From Alloascoidea africana (lineage: Eukaryota > Ascomycota > Alloascoideomycetes > Alloascoideales > Alloascoideaceae): a DNA stretch of 64,000 nucleotides. Both the position numbers and the translations under genes were made by a program. The DNA lies in assembly GCA_030581615.1 (NCBI GenBank), contig JAKTTT010000055.1:1-64000 (forward strand). Direction: 5' to 3'. The notes below the pieces were generated by a model that had not been told where the DNA came from, did no database searches, and worked only from the letters and a program-made list of their open reading frames with translations. Positions 42,421 through 51,150 of this stretch are shown piece by piece; within the stretch, counting starts at the first letter, position 1; the number at the start of each line of letters is the position of its first letter.

Positions 42421-43840
42421 TCAATGATGGGAGTGACCACGGTGGTATTTTAGGCCATTCAGATTCTTGTATCTTTTCCCACAAGTTTCGCATCTGTAAA
42501 GCTTATCAGCGTCCATATCTGTACCGACAGGATAGGGCTTATTTGATTTGGGATCAATCACGGAGAAAGAGCCATCTCCATTTTCATGTAGCTTTTGACC
42601 CTTGTGGCCATGCAGCTTATGATACTTTAAACCATTTAGGTTTTTGTAGCGTTTGCTGCAACCTACAACAGGGCACTTGAAAGGCTTGATATCTGATTCC
42701 TTTGAGATTATGTAGAGGTGTCTTCCTGGATCATCGATACAATTTGTGGCAGGAGTGCTTTTGCTTCTTGAGTGGCTTTTTGAAGAGTGGAAGGAGAAAG
42801 AGTTTGGGTTTGGAGAGTATCCATGATGGGTAGCTGCAGCAGCAGCTGCGCCAGCTCCAGGTCCAAGGTCTGGAGCAGCCATGCCCATGCTGATATCCAT
42901 ATCAATATCCATATCCATATCCATGCCAACATCAACGTCGTCCAAGTTCATGATCAGATCATCATCGTTTAGCAGTAGATGGGAGTTTTGATTATGGGGG
43001 GAATCGGCAAACACAAAGTTGTCGCTACCCAGGTGGTTGAAAAAAACATCGTTGGTTGAAACCGTGTCCTCATTGTTGTAGTCGTATTTCGTGTAGTCGT
43101 AGTTGTAATTTATGGGTCTGGCACTGAGAGTGAAATCTCCTGCAGTTTTTGCTCTTGCTCTGGACTTTGACTTTATGCCAGCTGGCGTTGCGGTAGAAGA
43201 CGAGTGTCTGGTACTGTTGGGGGTTTGGGGAGACACTGAGCGTCTGGACCTGCTACTGCTAGTTGAAGACGAGGCGTCATCATCATCATCATCTTCTTCT
43301 TCTTCTTCCTGCTGGTCATGTTTGGTGTTTCTGTGAGATGAGCCAGTATCTACCGGAGGCAGAGAAATGTGAGACTCCTCGTAATGTCTCAGAAGATCGT
43401 GAAGGTTTGAGAGTATCTGACCACAGCAAGTGTAGTTTCTGCAATAGTTTGTTTCTAGCTTTGGAAAGTAGGACGAGGTCAGTGTGGGGGATTGGGATTG
43501 GGACTGGGAGCTTAAGCTATAGTTACAGGATAGTCTGTGTGTATCAGTTAGTGTTAGTGAGAGAAACCAGCACAAGAAGGAAAGGCACATACTCATCGCG
43601 TATCCAGCTACCAACGGCAAGAGATCCCCAGCTGATGCCACCAACGCCCTGGGAATGGGCAATAGACTCTTTTCTCAGTCTAGCCGCACTGGTGCGGACA
43701 TTGATGTCGATGGGGCTCGAGCGGCGAAAGTCTCTCGTGCTCGCGCTTGTGCCTGTTGTTGTGCTCGTGTTCGTGCTCGTACCTGTGCTCGTGTTCGTGC
43801 TCGTGCTCATGCTCTTGAGGTCCGAGGTCTGGAGCATCAT
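42421..43840 (-). CDS. SFP1: Sfp1-type split C2H2 zinc-finger regulator, two exons
   Basis: Rebuilt as complement of 42421-43534 joined to 43593-43840, 453 residues. Exon 1 ends SWIRDE in a different frame from the rest; donor GTATGT, two CTAAC branch motifs and acceptor CACACAG bound a 58-nt intron, and the phases match (2 bases plus 1). Exon 1 carries KESIAHSQGVGGISWGSLAVGSW, the N-terminal block shared by Sfp1 proteins; exon 2 carries NYCRNYTCCGQILSNLHDLLRHYEESH, then two C-terminal fingers (CPVVGCSKRYKNLNGLKYH and CETCGKRYKNLNGLKYH) separated by about 40 residues. Sfp1 drives ribosomal gene transcription under TOR control. Start at 43840 lies 60 bp after a TATA; an upstream ATG at 43948 precedes that TATA. 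Asp/Ser-rich and Gly-Met-Asp repeats fill the centre. Confidence 0.9.
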
Positions 43841-43900
43841 GACTGGGCGTGGAGAAAGGAGAGGAGGAGAGGAAAGGGAAGAAAAGTGCTGGTCCCCGTC

Positions 43901-43909
43901 GTTATATAT
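43901..43909 (-). promoter_or_regulatory. TATA box of SFP1
   Basis: On the minus strand the sequence reads CATATATAAC, about 60 bp before the chosen ATG at 43840, with a pyrimidine-rich tract between them. Confidence 0.6.
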
Positions 43910-44234
43910 GCCCACGACACTGGAGCGCAACGTGAAATTTGGATCCATGCACGGGCGCGCACGGGCGCGCACGGGCACGCGTGGCGATGCACGATTACGT
44001 CCCCTGCCAGACGTGCAGCAAAAGGAAGGGTGTCCGGGTGTTTGCTCCCACCCACACCCGAGACCCGCAACCCGCAAAAAAACAGAACACAAAGACCCGA
44101 GTTCCGGGACCCGCAATACAACACAGTCACGTGTGTTACCATCCCCTCAAACACCCGTGCACCCCCTCTCTCACTCCTCCTCGCGGCTTCGCGGCTTCTC
44201 GCGAAATGGCTTCTCGTCTTTGCTCCCGCTGCCC
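43910..44234. promoter_or_regulatory. GC-rich divergent promoter SFP1 / F-box gene
   Basis: Contains GCGCGCACGGGC repeats (about 43954-43980) and TCACGTG at 44127-44133. The large + strand frame open through here (from 43263) is an artefact of GC-rich DNA and antisense SFP1. Confidence 0.5.
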
Positions 44235-46412
44235 ATGCTCTACTGCCCCTACTCGCCGTCCTCCAGCCCGCTCGCGGGCCCAGCCTCGAGCGCCCACGGC
44301 CACGGACATCTCCACGGGCATGGCCACGGGCACACGAACTCGCGCTCGCTGTATCTCTCCCTGCGCTCGAACGCTCTGCTTCTGCGATCCCCGGTCCCGC
44401 CACTCCAGAACAATGCAACACCCCATGGGTCTTCTGCCAGAACGTCTGTGGACTCCATCAACTCGCAAGACTCCCACTTCTCAAGCCACGACAGCACACA
44501 CCTCGGTCTGACCCCGGCAACTTCCAACGCCGCCTCTATCGAGGAGGAGGACGAGCACGAGCACGAGAACGAGCATGAGCGCGAAGCGAACGCTGGCGAT
44601 GCCCACAACAAAAGTGGCGTGCTCCCAGAGTGCAATGGCACCAGTACGGGCACCACCATATCATCTTCTTCTGGAATGCCCCAAGGCTCCTCGTTCCAGC
44701 GAGAAAATGCCAGCAGCATCTCCTCGAGAACAAGCACCACCTTATCCGTTCGCCGCCGGCCCTCCTCTTCCTACAGAGCCTCCAAGTTCAAGCAGAGGTA
44801 CAAGTCTATGCTGGCTCCATTGGAGTCCACCCTCAGCTCTTCACGAAACTCTATCAAGTCCTTCTGCTCCGTGTCCACCATAGGAGGAGCCTCAATGGGG
44901 GGAGGTGCCGGCCTACGAAAGTTCTTTTCCACTTCCACAGCAGCAGAGCCCTATGTCAAGCCGACTTTCCAGTCTCTACCCGTGGAGATTCTCGGCAGAA
45001 TACTCGGTCTGTGCGGCCAGCAGGACCTGGTGAACCTGTTGTACGTGTCGAGACATGTCTGCTCAGTAACCACCAGACAGCTTTACAACCGTCCGCTGTT
45101 CACCTCGACCTACCGTTTTGCCCAGTTTGTGTCTGTTGTATCCGAGAATGACCATCTTGCCCAAATGGTCCACATACTGGATCTGACAAGTTTGAAGCCC
45201 GGCTTGCAGCAACAGCCAGAAGAGAATCCGCTGGACAGAGGCCCCGATGACCCTCCGACCTCTCTGTCGTTCTTTCAACAGCCTTCCTATAGCGATTGGC
45301 CCTCACTTGCACTGGCCGGTTGGCGTGAATGGAAGTACAGAACAAACCCTTTGTACTGTGCCTCATTTGTTGTGGAGGGTCCGAATGACGAGGACAATGA
45401 CGAAGATGAGGATGAAGAAACAAGCGACAAATCTCGTTCGTCTTCACCTTGGTACTCTCCGAACTTCTTGAGCAGTTTAAAACGGCCTTTTTCGAAAAAT
45501 GCCTCTGACAATGGCTACGGATTCAGGAGAAAATGTGATAAAAAATCCCGATCACGTAGGGGAACAGATGCAACAATCACAACCATTTTCTCCCATGGTA
45601 GAGATCATGATTATCGTTTTACGCGCCCTATGCCTGTTGGAATGACAAGCAATAACAGCGATCGTTTCCCAACTGTTTCGAACCAACTCAGGAACGGAAC
45701 CGCAACTGGTTTGATCAGGTCCACTACAAGACTTGGACATGAAGTTTTGCACAGACAACCCCGGAGCAGCACTGCAAACCAAGCGCTACAATCAATGGTA
45801 TCTTCCGGCATTGGGAATCTGTTCTACGATGACATTGACGAATTTGTAAATGAGGTTCGTCCCGATGTGTTGAGACAATGGGCAAAGCCTTTTTCAAGTT
45901 CTCATCCTTTAGCAAACCATTTTTTATTGCAATATGCAACAGATAGAGATATTCCTATTGGATTTCTCTTGCATTTGCTTGCTTCCTGTCCGAATTTGGA
46001 GTTTATTGACATTTCCAATATCCCCCTTGCCTCGGATTATATCATTGGGAAAACCGATGCTTTCCAAACAAAATTGCAAAAAAAAATTGATGGGAAGCTT
46101 TATGTTAGTGATGTGTCACGCTCTTACACTTGGAAGGATACCGACACCTTGACCCCACTTTCCAGTAATGATATTATGCAAAGTTTGTTACAACTTCGGT
46201 TTTTAAAAACTTTGAAACTTTCTCAACTTGTTTGGGTAACCAAGGATCATGTGCTTGAGATGGTCGAACGATCAGAATCTGCAAGAAATGGGTTCTTGGA
46301 GAATCTTGAATTTTGTGGCTCTGGGATGAAGAGAGATTTACCATGGGCCATGAATGGAACCCATGCAGATTTTTATCGGCTGTTTGCACAACAGGGGTTG
46401 TTATCTTCATAA
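44235..46412 (+). CDS. F-box protein (YDR306C/COS111-like)
   Basis: From the ATG at 44235 the protein is 725 residues. An F-box lies at about 244-290 (QSLPVEILGRILGLCGQQDLVNLLYVSR), which would bind Skp1 in an SCF ubiquitin ligase. The following stretch with LYNRPLFTSTYRFAQFVSVVSENDHLAQMVHILDL and later LRQWAKPFSSSHPLANHFLLQYATDRDIP and leucine-rich segments resembles fungal F-box proteins of the YDR306C/COS111 group. The N-terminal 240 residues are low complexity, with HGHGHGH and EHEHENEHE repeats from hexanucleotide arrays and many serines. The frame is open upstream to 43263, but that part is antisense to SFP1 and is rejected. Substrates unknown. GC-rich 5' half, AT-rich 3' half. Confidence 0.8.
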   Translation: MLYCPYSPSSSPLAGPASSAHGHGHLHGHGHGHTNSRSLYLSLRSNALLLRSPVPPLQNNATPHGSSARTSVDSINSQDSHFSSHDSTHLGLTPATSNAASIEEEDEHEHENEHEREANAGDAHNKSGVLPECNGTSTGTTISSSSGMPQGSSFQRENASSISSRTSTTLSVRRRPSSSYRASKFKQRYKSMLAPLESTLSSSRNSIKSFCSVSTIGGASMGGGAGLRKFFSTSTAAEPYVKPTFQSLPVEILGRILGLCGQQDLVNLLYVSRHVCSVTTRQLYNRPLFTSTYRFAQFVSVVSENDHLAQMVHILDLTSLKPGLQQQPEENPLDRGPDDPPTSLSFFQQPSYSDWPSLALAGWREWKYRTNPLYCASFVVEGPNDEDNDEDEDEETSDKSRSSSPWYSPNFLSSLKRPFSKNASDNGYGFRRKCDKKSRSRRGTDATITTIFSHGRDHDYRFTRPMPVGMTSNNSDRFPTVSNQLRNGTATGLIRSTTRLGHEVLHRQPRSSTANQALQSMVSSGIGNLFYDDIDEFVNEVRPDVLRQWAKPFSSSHPLANHFLLQYATDRDIPIGFLLHLLASCPNLEFIDISNIPLASDYIIGKTDAFQTKLQKKIDGKLYVSDVSRSYTWKDTDTLTPLSSNDIMQSLLQLRFLKTLKLSQLVWVTKDHVLEMVERSESARNGFLENLEFCGSGMKRDLPWAMNGTHADFYRLFAQQGLLSS

Positions 46413-46834
46413 CAGATATGGTCTGTGAATGTCTCATGAGTAATGATTACTTATTACTTATTACTTTTTTTTTGGTTTATTCTTTTTGGCTTTTATTATT
46501 ACCTTTGATGTTGTTGTTGTTGTTGTGGTTTCCTTAATTTTTTCTTGGTTCTTTCTTTTTCTTGGTTGGGCACCTAGTGGCTTTTATCGATATTGTTCTC
46601 TTGGAACACTATTTCTTTTCTTTTTTGTCACCGAACAGTTCTAGTTTATCATTTGATTTTTAAAAAGTACATGTGCGATCATGACTTTATTTATCTTTTC
46701 TTTGGTTATTACTATTGGAGTTTTATCTTTTGATGTTTTAATCCTGGGAGTTTTTTTTTTTTTATTATTTGTTTTTTGGCTTATACTACTTATACTATTC
46801 TATAGAAACACTTCTTTTTTTTTTTATTTTTATT
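46413..46834. other. Convergent AT-rich 3' spacer
   Basis: Very T-rich on the + strand between the F-box gene and MPDU1, which converge. TTG trinucleotides at 46510-46525. No gene. Confidence 0.7.
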
Positions 46835-47767
46835 CTATTCTTTTTTAGTAAATGGCTGTTGTGGAAAAGATCTACTTTTTCGTTTTGCGCTTTTTTTCTT
46901 TCCCGATTTTTGTCTATTCCAATATGTCAACATTTGTAATGCCAATACACTGTTGAGAACAAATGCAGATATAAAAGATACCAAAATCAGTGGATCATGA
47001 ACTTCCTGTATTGTTGTAAATACTCTTGCAATGGAGCCCAATAGATAGTTAAAAACGGTATATGCACTAAGTTGACCCGTTGATTTGTTCTTCCAATTAC
47101 TCCAAATTTGTGGTAACTTTGAGGAAAGACTCAATGGGATTGTCAGCATTTGTAAAAAACGGAGAATATTGCTGCTGATGATATCATTTTCACTGAGTAG
47201 TAGTGCATATATAACAACGAGGAAAAAAATGAAAACTGCAATGAACCGTCGTAGTACCTGACGAAAGTATATGCCTGAAACTGCCCATGGCGGAGTCGAG
47301 GCCCTGGGCTTAGAAGATGAAGATGAAGATGAAGGTAAAACAGCAATGAGCAACGACGCGATGATGTTCTGGACAGCGACAAAAGCAACCTCTCCAAACG
47401 TGGTGAAGGGCTTGCCTGTTCGAAAGTTGTAAGCCAACGTGATCAGATATCCAAGAGTCTCCAACAGGTACGCCACCAGCGAAACGCCCTCTGAGCTGGC
47501 CGAGTTTAGCATCTTCATGATCTGGGGCAGTTTCACAATGCTTGACATGGAGACAATGCCCATGCCGAGCGTTTTCGAAAGTGCCAGTTTGAGACAGTCT
47601 GGGGCCTCTGTAGGATTCAAGACATCGAGGTCTGTGACTAGTACCGTGTAGCAGTGCGAACCAAGGGCACTGTGCAGAACCGCATGGAGCTGTGGAGGAA
47701 GATCGTTCACTCGCGGTTTTAAAGCCCGTCTCAGGGGTTCATACAGGTGTCGAAGCTCCTCGGACAT
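46835..47767 (-). CDS. MPDU1/Lec35-type PQ-loop ER protein
   Basis: With the ATG at 47767 (MSEELRHLYEPL) the protein has 310 residues. Two PQ-loop repeats are visible: LGMGIVSMSSIVKLPQIMKML and LRFLQMLTIPLSLSSKLPQIWSNWKNKSTGQLSAYTVF (the KLPQI motifs at about residues 84 and 219). The first repeat with CLKLALSKTLGMGI is diagnostic of MPDU1, needed for use of dolichol-phosphate mannose and glucose in the ER lumen. The tail is lysine-rich (KKSAKRKSRS...KKE), fitting ER retention. A poly-Ser insert sits between the repeats. S. cerevisiae lacks this gene. An ATG at 47860 would add a weak N-terminal extension. Tandem with ARL3 (175 bp). Confidence 0.88.
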   Translation of the reverse strand: MSEELRHLYEPLRRALKPRVNDLPPQLHAVLHSALGSHCYTVLVTDLDVLNPTEAPDCLKLALSKTLGMGIVSMSSIVKLPQIMKMLNSASSEGVSLVAYLLETLGYLITLAYNFRTGKPFTTFGEVAFVAVQNIIASLLIAVLPSSSSSSSKPRASTPPWAVSGIYFRQVLRRFIAVFIFFLVVIYALLLSENDIISSNILRFLQMLTIPLSLSSKLPQIWSNWKNKSTGQLSAYTVFNYLLGSIARVFTTIQEVHDPLILVSFISAFVLNSVLALQMLTYWNRQKSGKKKSAKRKSRSFPQQPFTKKE

Positions 47768-47942
47768 GGCGCAGAGAAGAACAGAGCTTAGCGATGTGGA
47801 TGCAAAGAGGGAAAAGGAAGGTGTGTTGGCATGTAACCGTGAGAACTTGGAACTTATCACTACGAATACTGTTTACACACAAAATATTGTTATAGGTAAA
47901 ATTAATGTATATGATGACTCGATGCTCTCTTTCTCTCTACTT

Positions 47943-48925
47943 TCATCGCAGCTGGGGAGGTCTATTCTGTTTATTCCTTACTAAACGGATAACCAACCAG
48001 TCAATTGCTGCTTCAACTCCATCTCTAAAAGCACCAGAGTGTTAGCATCTCTTGTCGATACCCAGATCTAAAGAAAAAAAAAGGACTTACCCCTTAAGTG
48101 CACTTATTGGTAATACTCTACTGTCTCTAGCACCCAATTGTTCAGCGATCTTATTGAAAATCTCTTTGATGTCCTCCACCTCCATGTGGTTCTCGCAGTC
48201 CTGCTTATTCGCAAGCATGAGAACAGGTATACCTTCAACATCATCGTTCATTATCACGTCCCCTACAAGCATTTCAAGTTAGACCATGGATTTTTCGGTA
48301 ATGGTTCACTGGACTTGTCCTTACTCAGTGCTTCACGGCATTCCTCAATGCGAGCCCGGTCTGTTGAATCCACAATAAATAGAATCGCATGAGCCTCTGC
48401 AAAGTACTCTTGCCAGAGCGAACGGAGAGATTCCTGACCACCCACATCCCAGATTTTTAACTGGACCTTGTTAATCGTAATCTTTGCAACTAATCGAATC
48501 AAAGGTTAGTGAATACTGTCTAATCAAGTTCTCAAAGCGTAAAAAAAGTCCGTTGCTCACCATTTTGTCCCACAGTAGGGGCTATCCGCTCAGGAGGCAC
48601 AACTTTGGCCTTTGGATTGTAAACCGACTTTAACTTCTCTAAAAGTGTCTATTTCAAAACCATTCCATGCCAGTTAGTCCGCTTGTCGGTCCAAATCTCT
48701 GCTGCAAAAAAACATCACTCAAATGAAACGATGTGAAAGTACCGTTTTGCCCGCGCTGTCCAACCCCAGAATCAAAACTCGATATTCTGATAGCACATCC
48801 CTCTATTGTTAGTTGTGCTCCCGAACCATCCCCTAATATATCCCCCACCAAAAAAACCAACACAAAAAATGCTAACCCTCTTTGCGGTTCCATCGGCTAT
48901 ATAGCCCCTGTGCCAGATGAAACAT
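47943..48925 (-). CDS. ARL3: Arl3-type small GTPase (ARFRP1), six exons
   Basis: Rebuilt as complement of 47943-48024, 48091-48262, 48325-48489, 48561-48648, 48743-48786, 48877-48925: 600 nt, 199 residues (S. cerevisiae Arl3 is 198). Donors are GTTAGC, GTACTT, GTGAGC, GTAAGG, GTAAGT; introns 62-94 nt with CTAAC-type branches. The protein begins MFHLAQGLYSRWNRKEEY, without the Gly2 of Arf proteins; Arl3 is instead N-acetylated and targeted by Sys1. G motifs: GLDSAGKT (24-31), PTVGQN, DVGGQ, NKQD, and SALKG. Position 27 is Ser where most relatives have Asn. It acts at the trans-Golgi upstream of Arl1 and GRIP-domain golgins. Divergent from eIF3l. Confidence 0.95.
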
Positions 48926-49143
48926 GCTCCGTGTGTCCCCGTATTCGCCAACCGTGCTCGCTTTTCTTTTCTCCTTCGCCCATTTTCCTGCATCCTTCAG
49001 CACCAAAAAACCCACACATCCGTACACCCTTGGTTGTTTTGAGCGAGCGAGCGTGTGTGTGTGTCACGTGCACACCTCTCACCTCCCGACTCTGAAAATT
49101 TGTGCTCCTCCACCCTTTGATTTTGGCCACGATTGAACGCAGC
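48926..49143. promoter_or_regulatory. Bidirectional promoter ARL3 / eIF3l
   Basis: 218 bp between two divergent starts, with TCACGTG at 49064-49070 near the middle of the eIF3l side. Confidence 0.6.
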
Positions 49144-51026
49144 ATGGACTCGGAAGACAACTACGCGCCGGCCAACGGGGCCTCGGCAGCTGGAAAGGCC
49201 GTGTATGTTTGTGTTGTCATTGTCGGATTGTCCATTCTTGGACGTCCTTTTCCCTCTATTCTTTTGCCAAATCAATTTCTCTTTCTAATTCTGAGCTTTC
49301 TAGTTATGATGAGTCTCGCCAGGGTACAAGGGGCGCTCCTGCTCCTTCTGGTAACATCCCTGATGCTGTCCGCGACTATATTCTCTACTTTTACAAGTGT
49401 TTTTTGGACAACAATATCTACGAGTTGCATGGCTGCTATGAAAACTCTTTCAACAAGTTTACTGAAAAGTTTTACAAAACGACCACCTGGCCCGATCCAG
49501 AACAGGACATTGCTCCACTTGTAAATGGTGATCCCATTTTCCTCGTCTTGTACAGTGAAGTCTATTATCGACATATTTACGCCCGTTTGCAACCAACTTT
49601 GGAGCACCGTGTTGCCTCTTACAACAACTATTGCAATCTTTTCAACCTCATTTTGAATAATGAAGGTGGTCCTGTTGGATTTGAGCTGCCAAATAAATGG
49701 GCATGGGATATAATCGATGAGTTTATTTACCAGTTTAACCAGTATGCGGTTTACAGATCAAAATTGATTAGGAAAGAACTCGCCTCCACCAACAAGGGAA
49801 ACGCACCAAGCGAGGAGTTTTTGTACGTCCAACAACACCATGATATTTGGAACTCGTATAGCGTTCTGAATGCTCTTTACTCGTTGATTATCAAGTCAAA
49901 CATCTATGCTCAGCTAGGTTCCACCTCGAATGCGGCTTCGACCGCAGTCGCTGAAGCCTCATCTTCAGACTCCGTCGCTGGTGTATACGGATCCAGATCC
50001 CTCTATCGCAACCTGGGTTACTTTAGTATCATTGGTCTTCTTCGTGTACACACTTTGCTCGGTGATTTTGCGCTTGCTCTCAAGACAATGGATGGAATTG
50101 ATCTGAATAAAAAAGCCTTTTTCACAAGAGTCCCAGGAGCCCATTTCACCACTTACTACTACGTTGGATTCTGTCTTTTAATGTTACACAGGTATGCGGA
50201 TGCAATCAAGACCTTTTCACATATCCTCTTGTACATCTCCCGTACCAAAAACATTAGCAGATCCGGCCAATATGACGCTGTGACTAAAAAATCCGAGCAG
50301 ATGTATGCCCTTTTGGCAATCTGTGTTGCTCTGAACCCAACAAGACTGGATGACACTCTGCATAGTGGAATCAGAGAAAAACACAGCGAGCAGTTTAACA
50401 AGTTACAAAGAGGAGGCCAGGATGCCCTCCCCATCTACGAAGAGTTGTTCAAATTTGGGGCTCCAAAATTCATCACCTCTTCTTTGCCCAATTACAATAA
50501 CGTTGCCTACAATGTGGACCCAACACAGCTACATCTCAAGGTTTTCCTAGCAGATATTCGAAATTCGGTTCTGACTCCAACGTTAAAGGGATATCTGAAT
50601 TTGTACTCGACTATGGAGCTCACAAAGTTGGCAAAGTTCCTCGATACGAACACAGATCAAGATGCTGTCGACAAGCTCCGCAGTGAGCTGATTACGTTCA
50701 AATTGAAAAACCGTCAGTTGAAATGGACATCTGGAGATTTATTACAAGGCGAATATACCAATGTTTTTGAGATGGATGTTGCATTGGAGAACGATCTTGT
50801 TCATGTTTCCGAGGCCAAGGTAGCTAGAAAGTTTGGAGATTGGTTCATTAGAAACACTGTTAAGCATTATGTTGTTCAAGACGTTATTGAGAATCCAGAC
50901 AGACAATCGCAATCCCAGCCTCATTCGCAATCGCAACAGCAACAACAACAACAGCAGCAGCAGCAGCAACAGCAATCGTCACAGGAAAATGATGGAAAGA
51001 AAGACAGGAAAGATCGACGAAAATGA
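49144..51026 (+). CDS. Translation initiation factor eIF3 subunit l, two exons
   Basis: Exons 49144-49202 and 49304-51026 give 593 residues. The donor GTATGT at 49203, branch CTAAT and acceptor TAG at 49303 join AAG GCC GT to T TAT, reading GKAVYDESRQGT. Exon 2 carries the eIF3l core: VRDYILYFYKCFLDNNIYELHGCYENSFNKFTE, GDPIFLVLYSEVYYRHIYARLQPTLEHR and the C-terminal PCI region (about 330-530). This subunit pairs with eIF3k on the octameric eIF3 scaffold. S. cerevisiae has lost it, so a fuller eIF3 is expected here. The C terminus ends in a polyglutamine run (CAA/CAG) and a basic KKDRKDRRK tail, not typical for the family. Confidence 0.95.
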
Positions 51027-51150
51027 CAGAATCCCAGTTTTCTAATACATGCTTGTCTTGATTCAATATATATGTGAACCCTTTTCTAGTCTTTTAACAT
51101 GTAATATTGTAAAAGCAAATGTTGAACAAGAATATTTACTAGATACATGT

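Noticed and set aside
43263-44234. Long + strand frame extending the F-box gene upstream
   Set aside because: It runs antisense through SFP1 exons and the GC-rich promoter, has no family character, and the ATG at 44235 gives a coherent protein.
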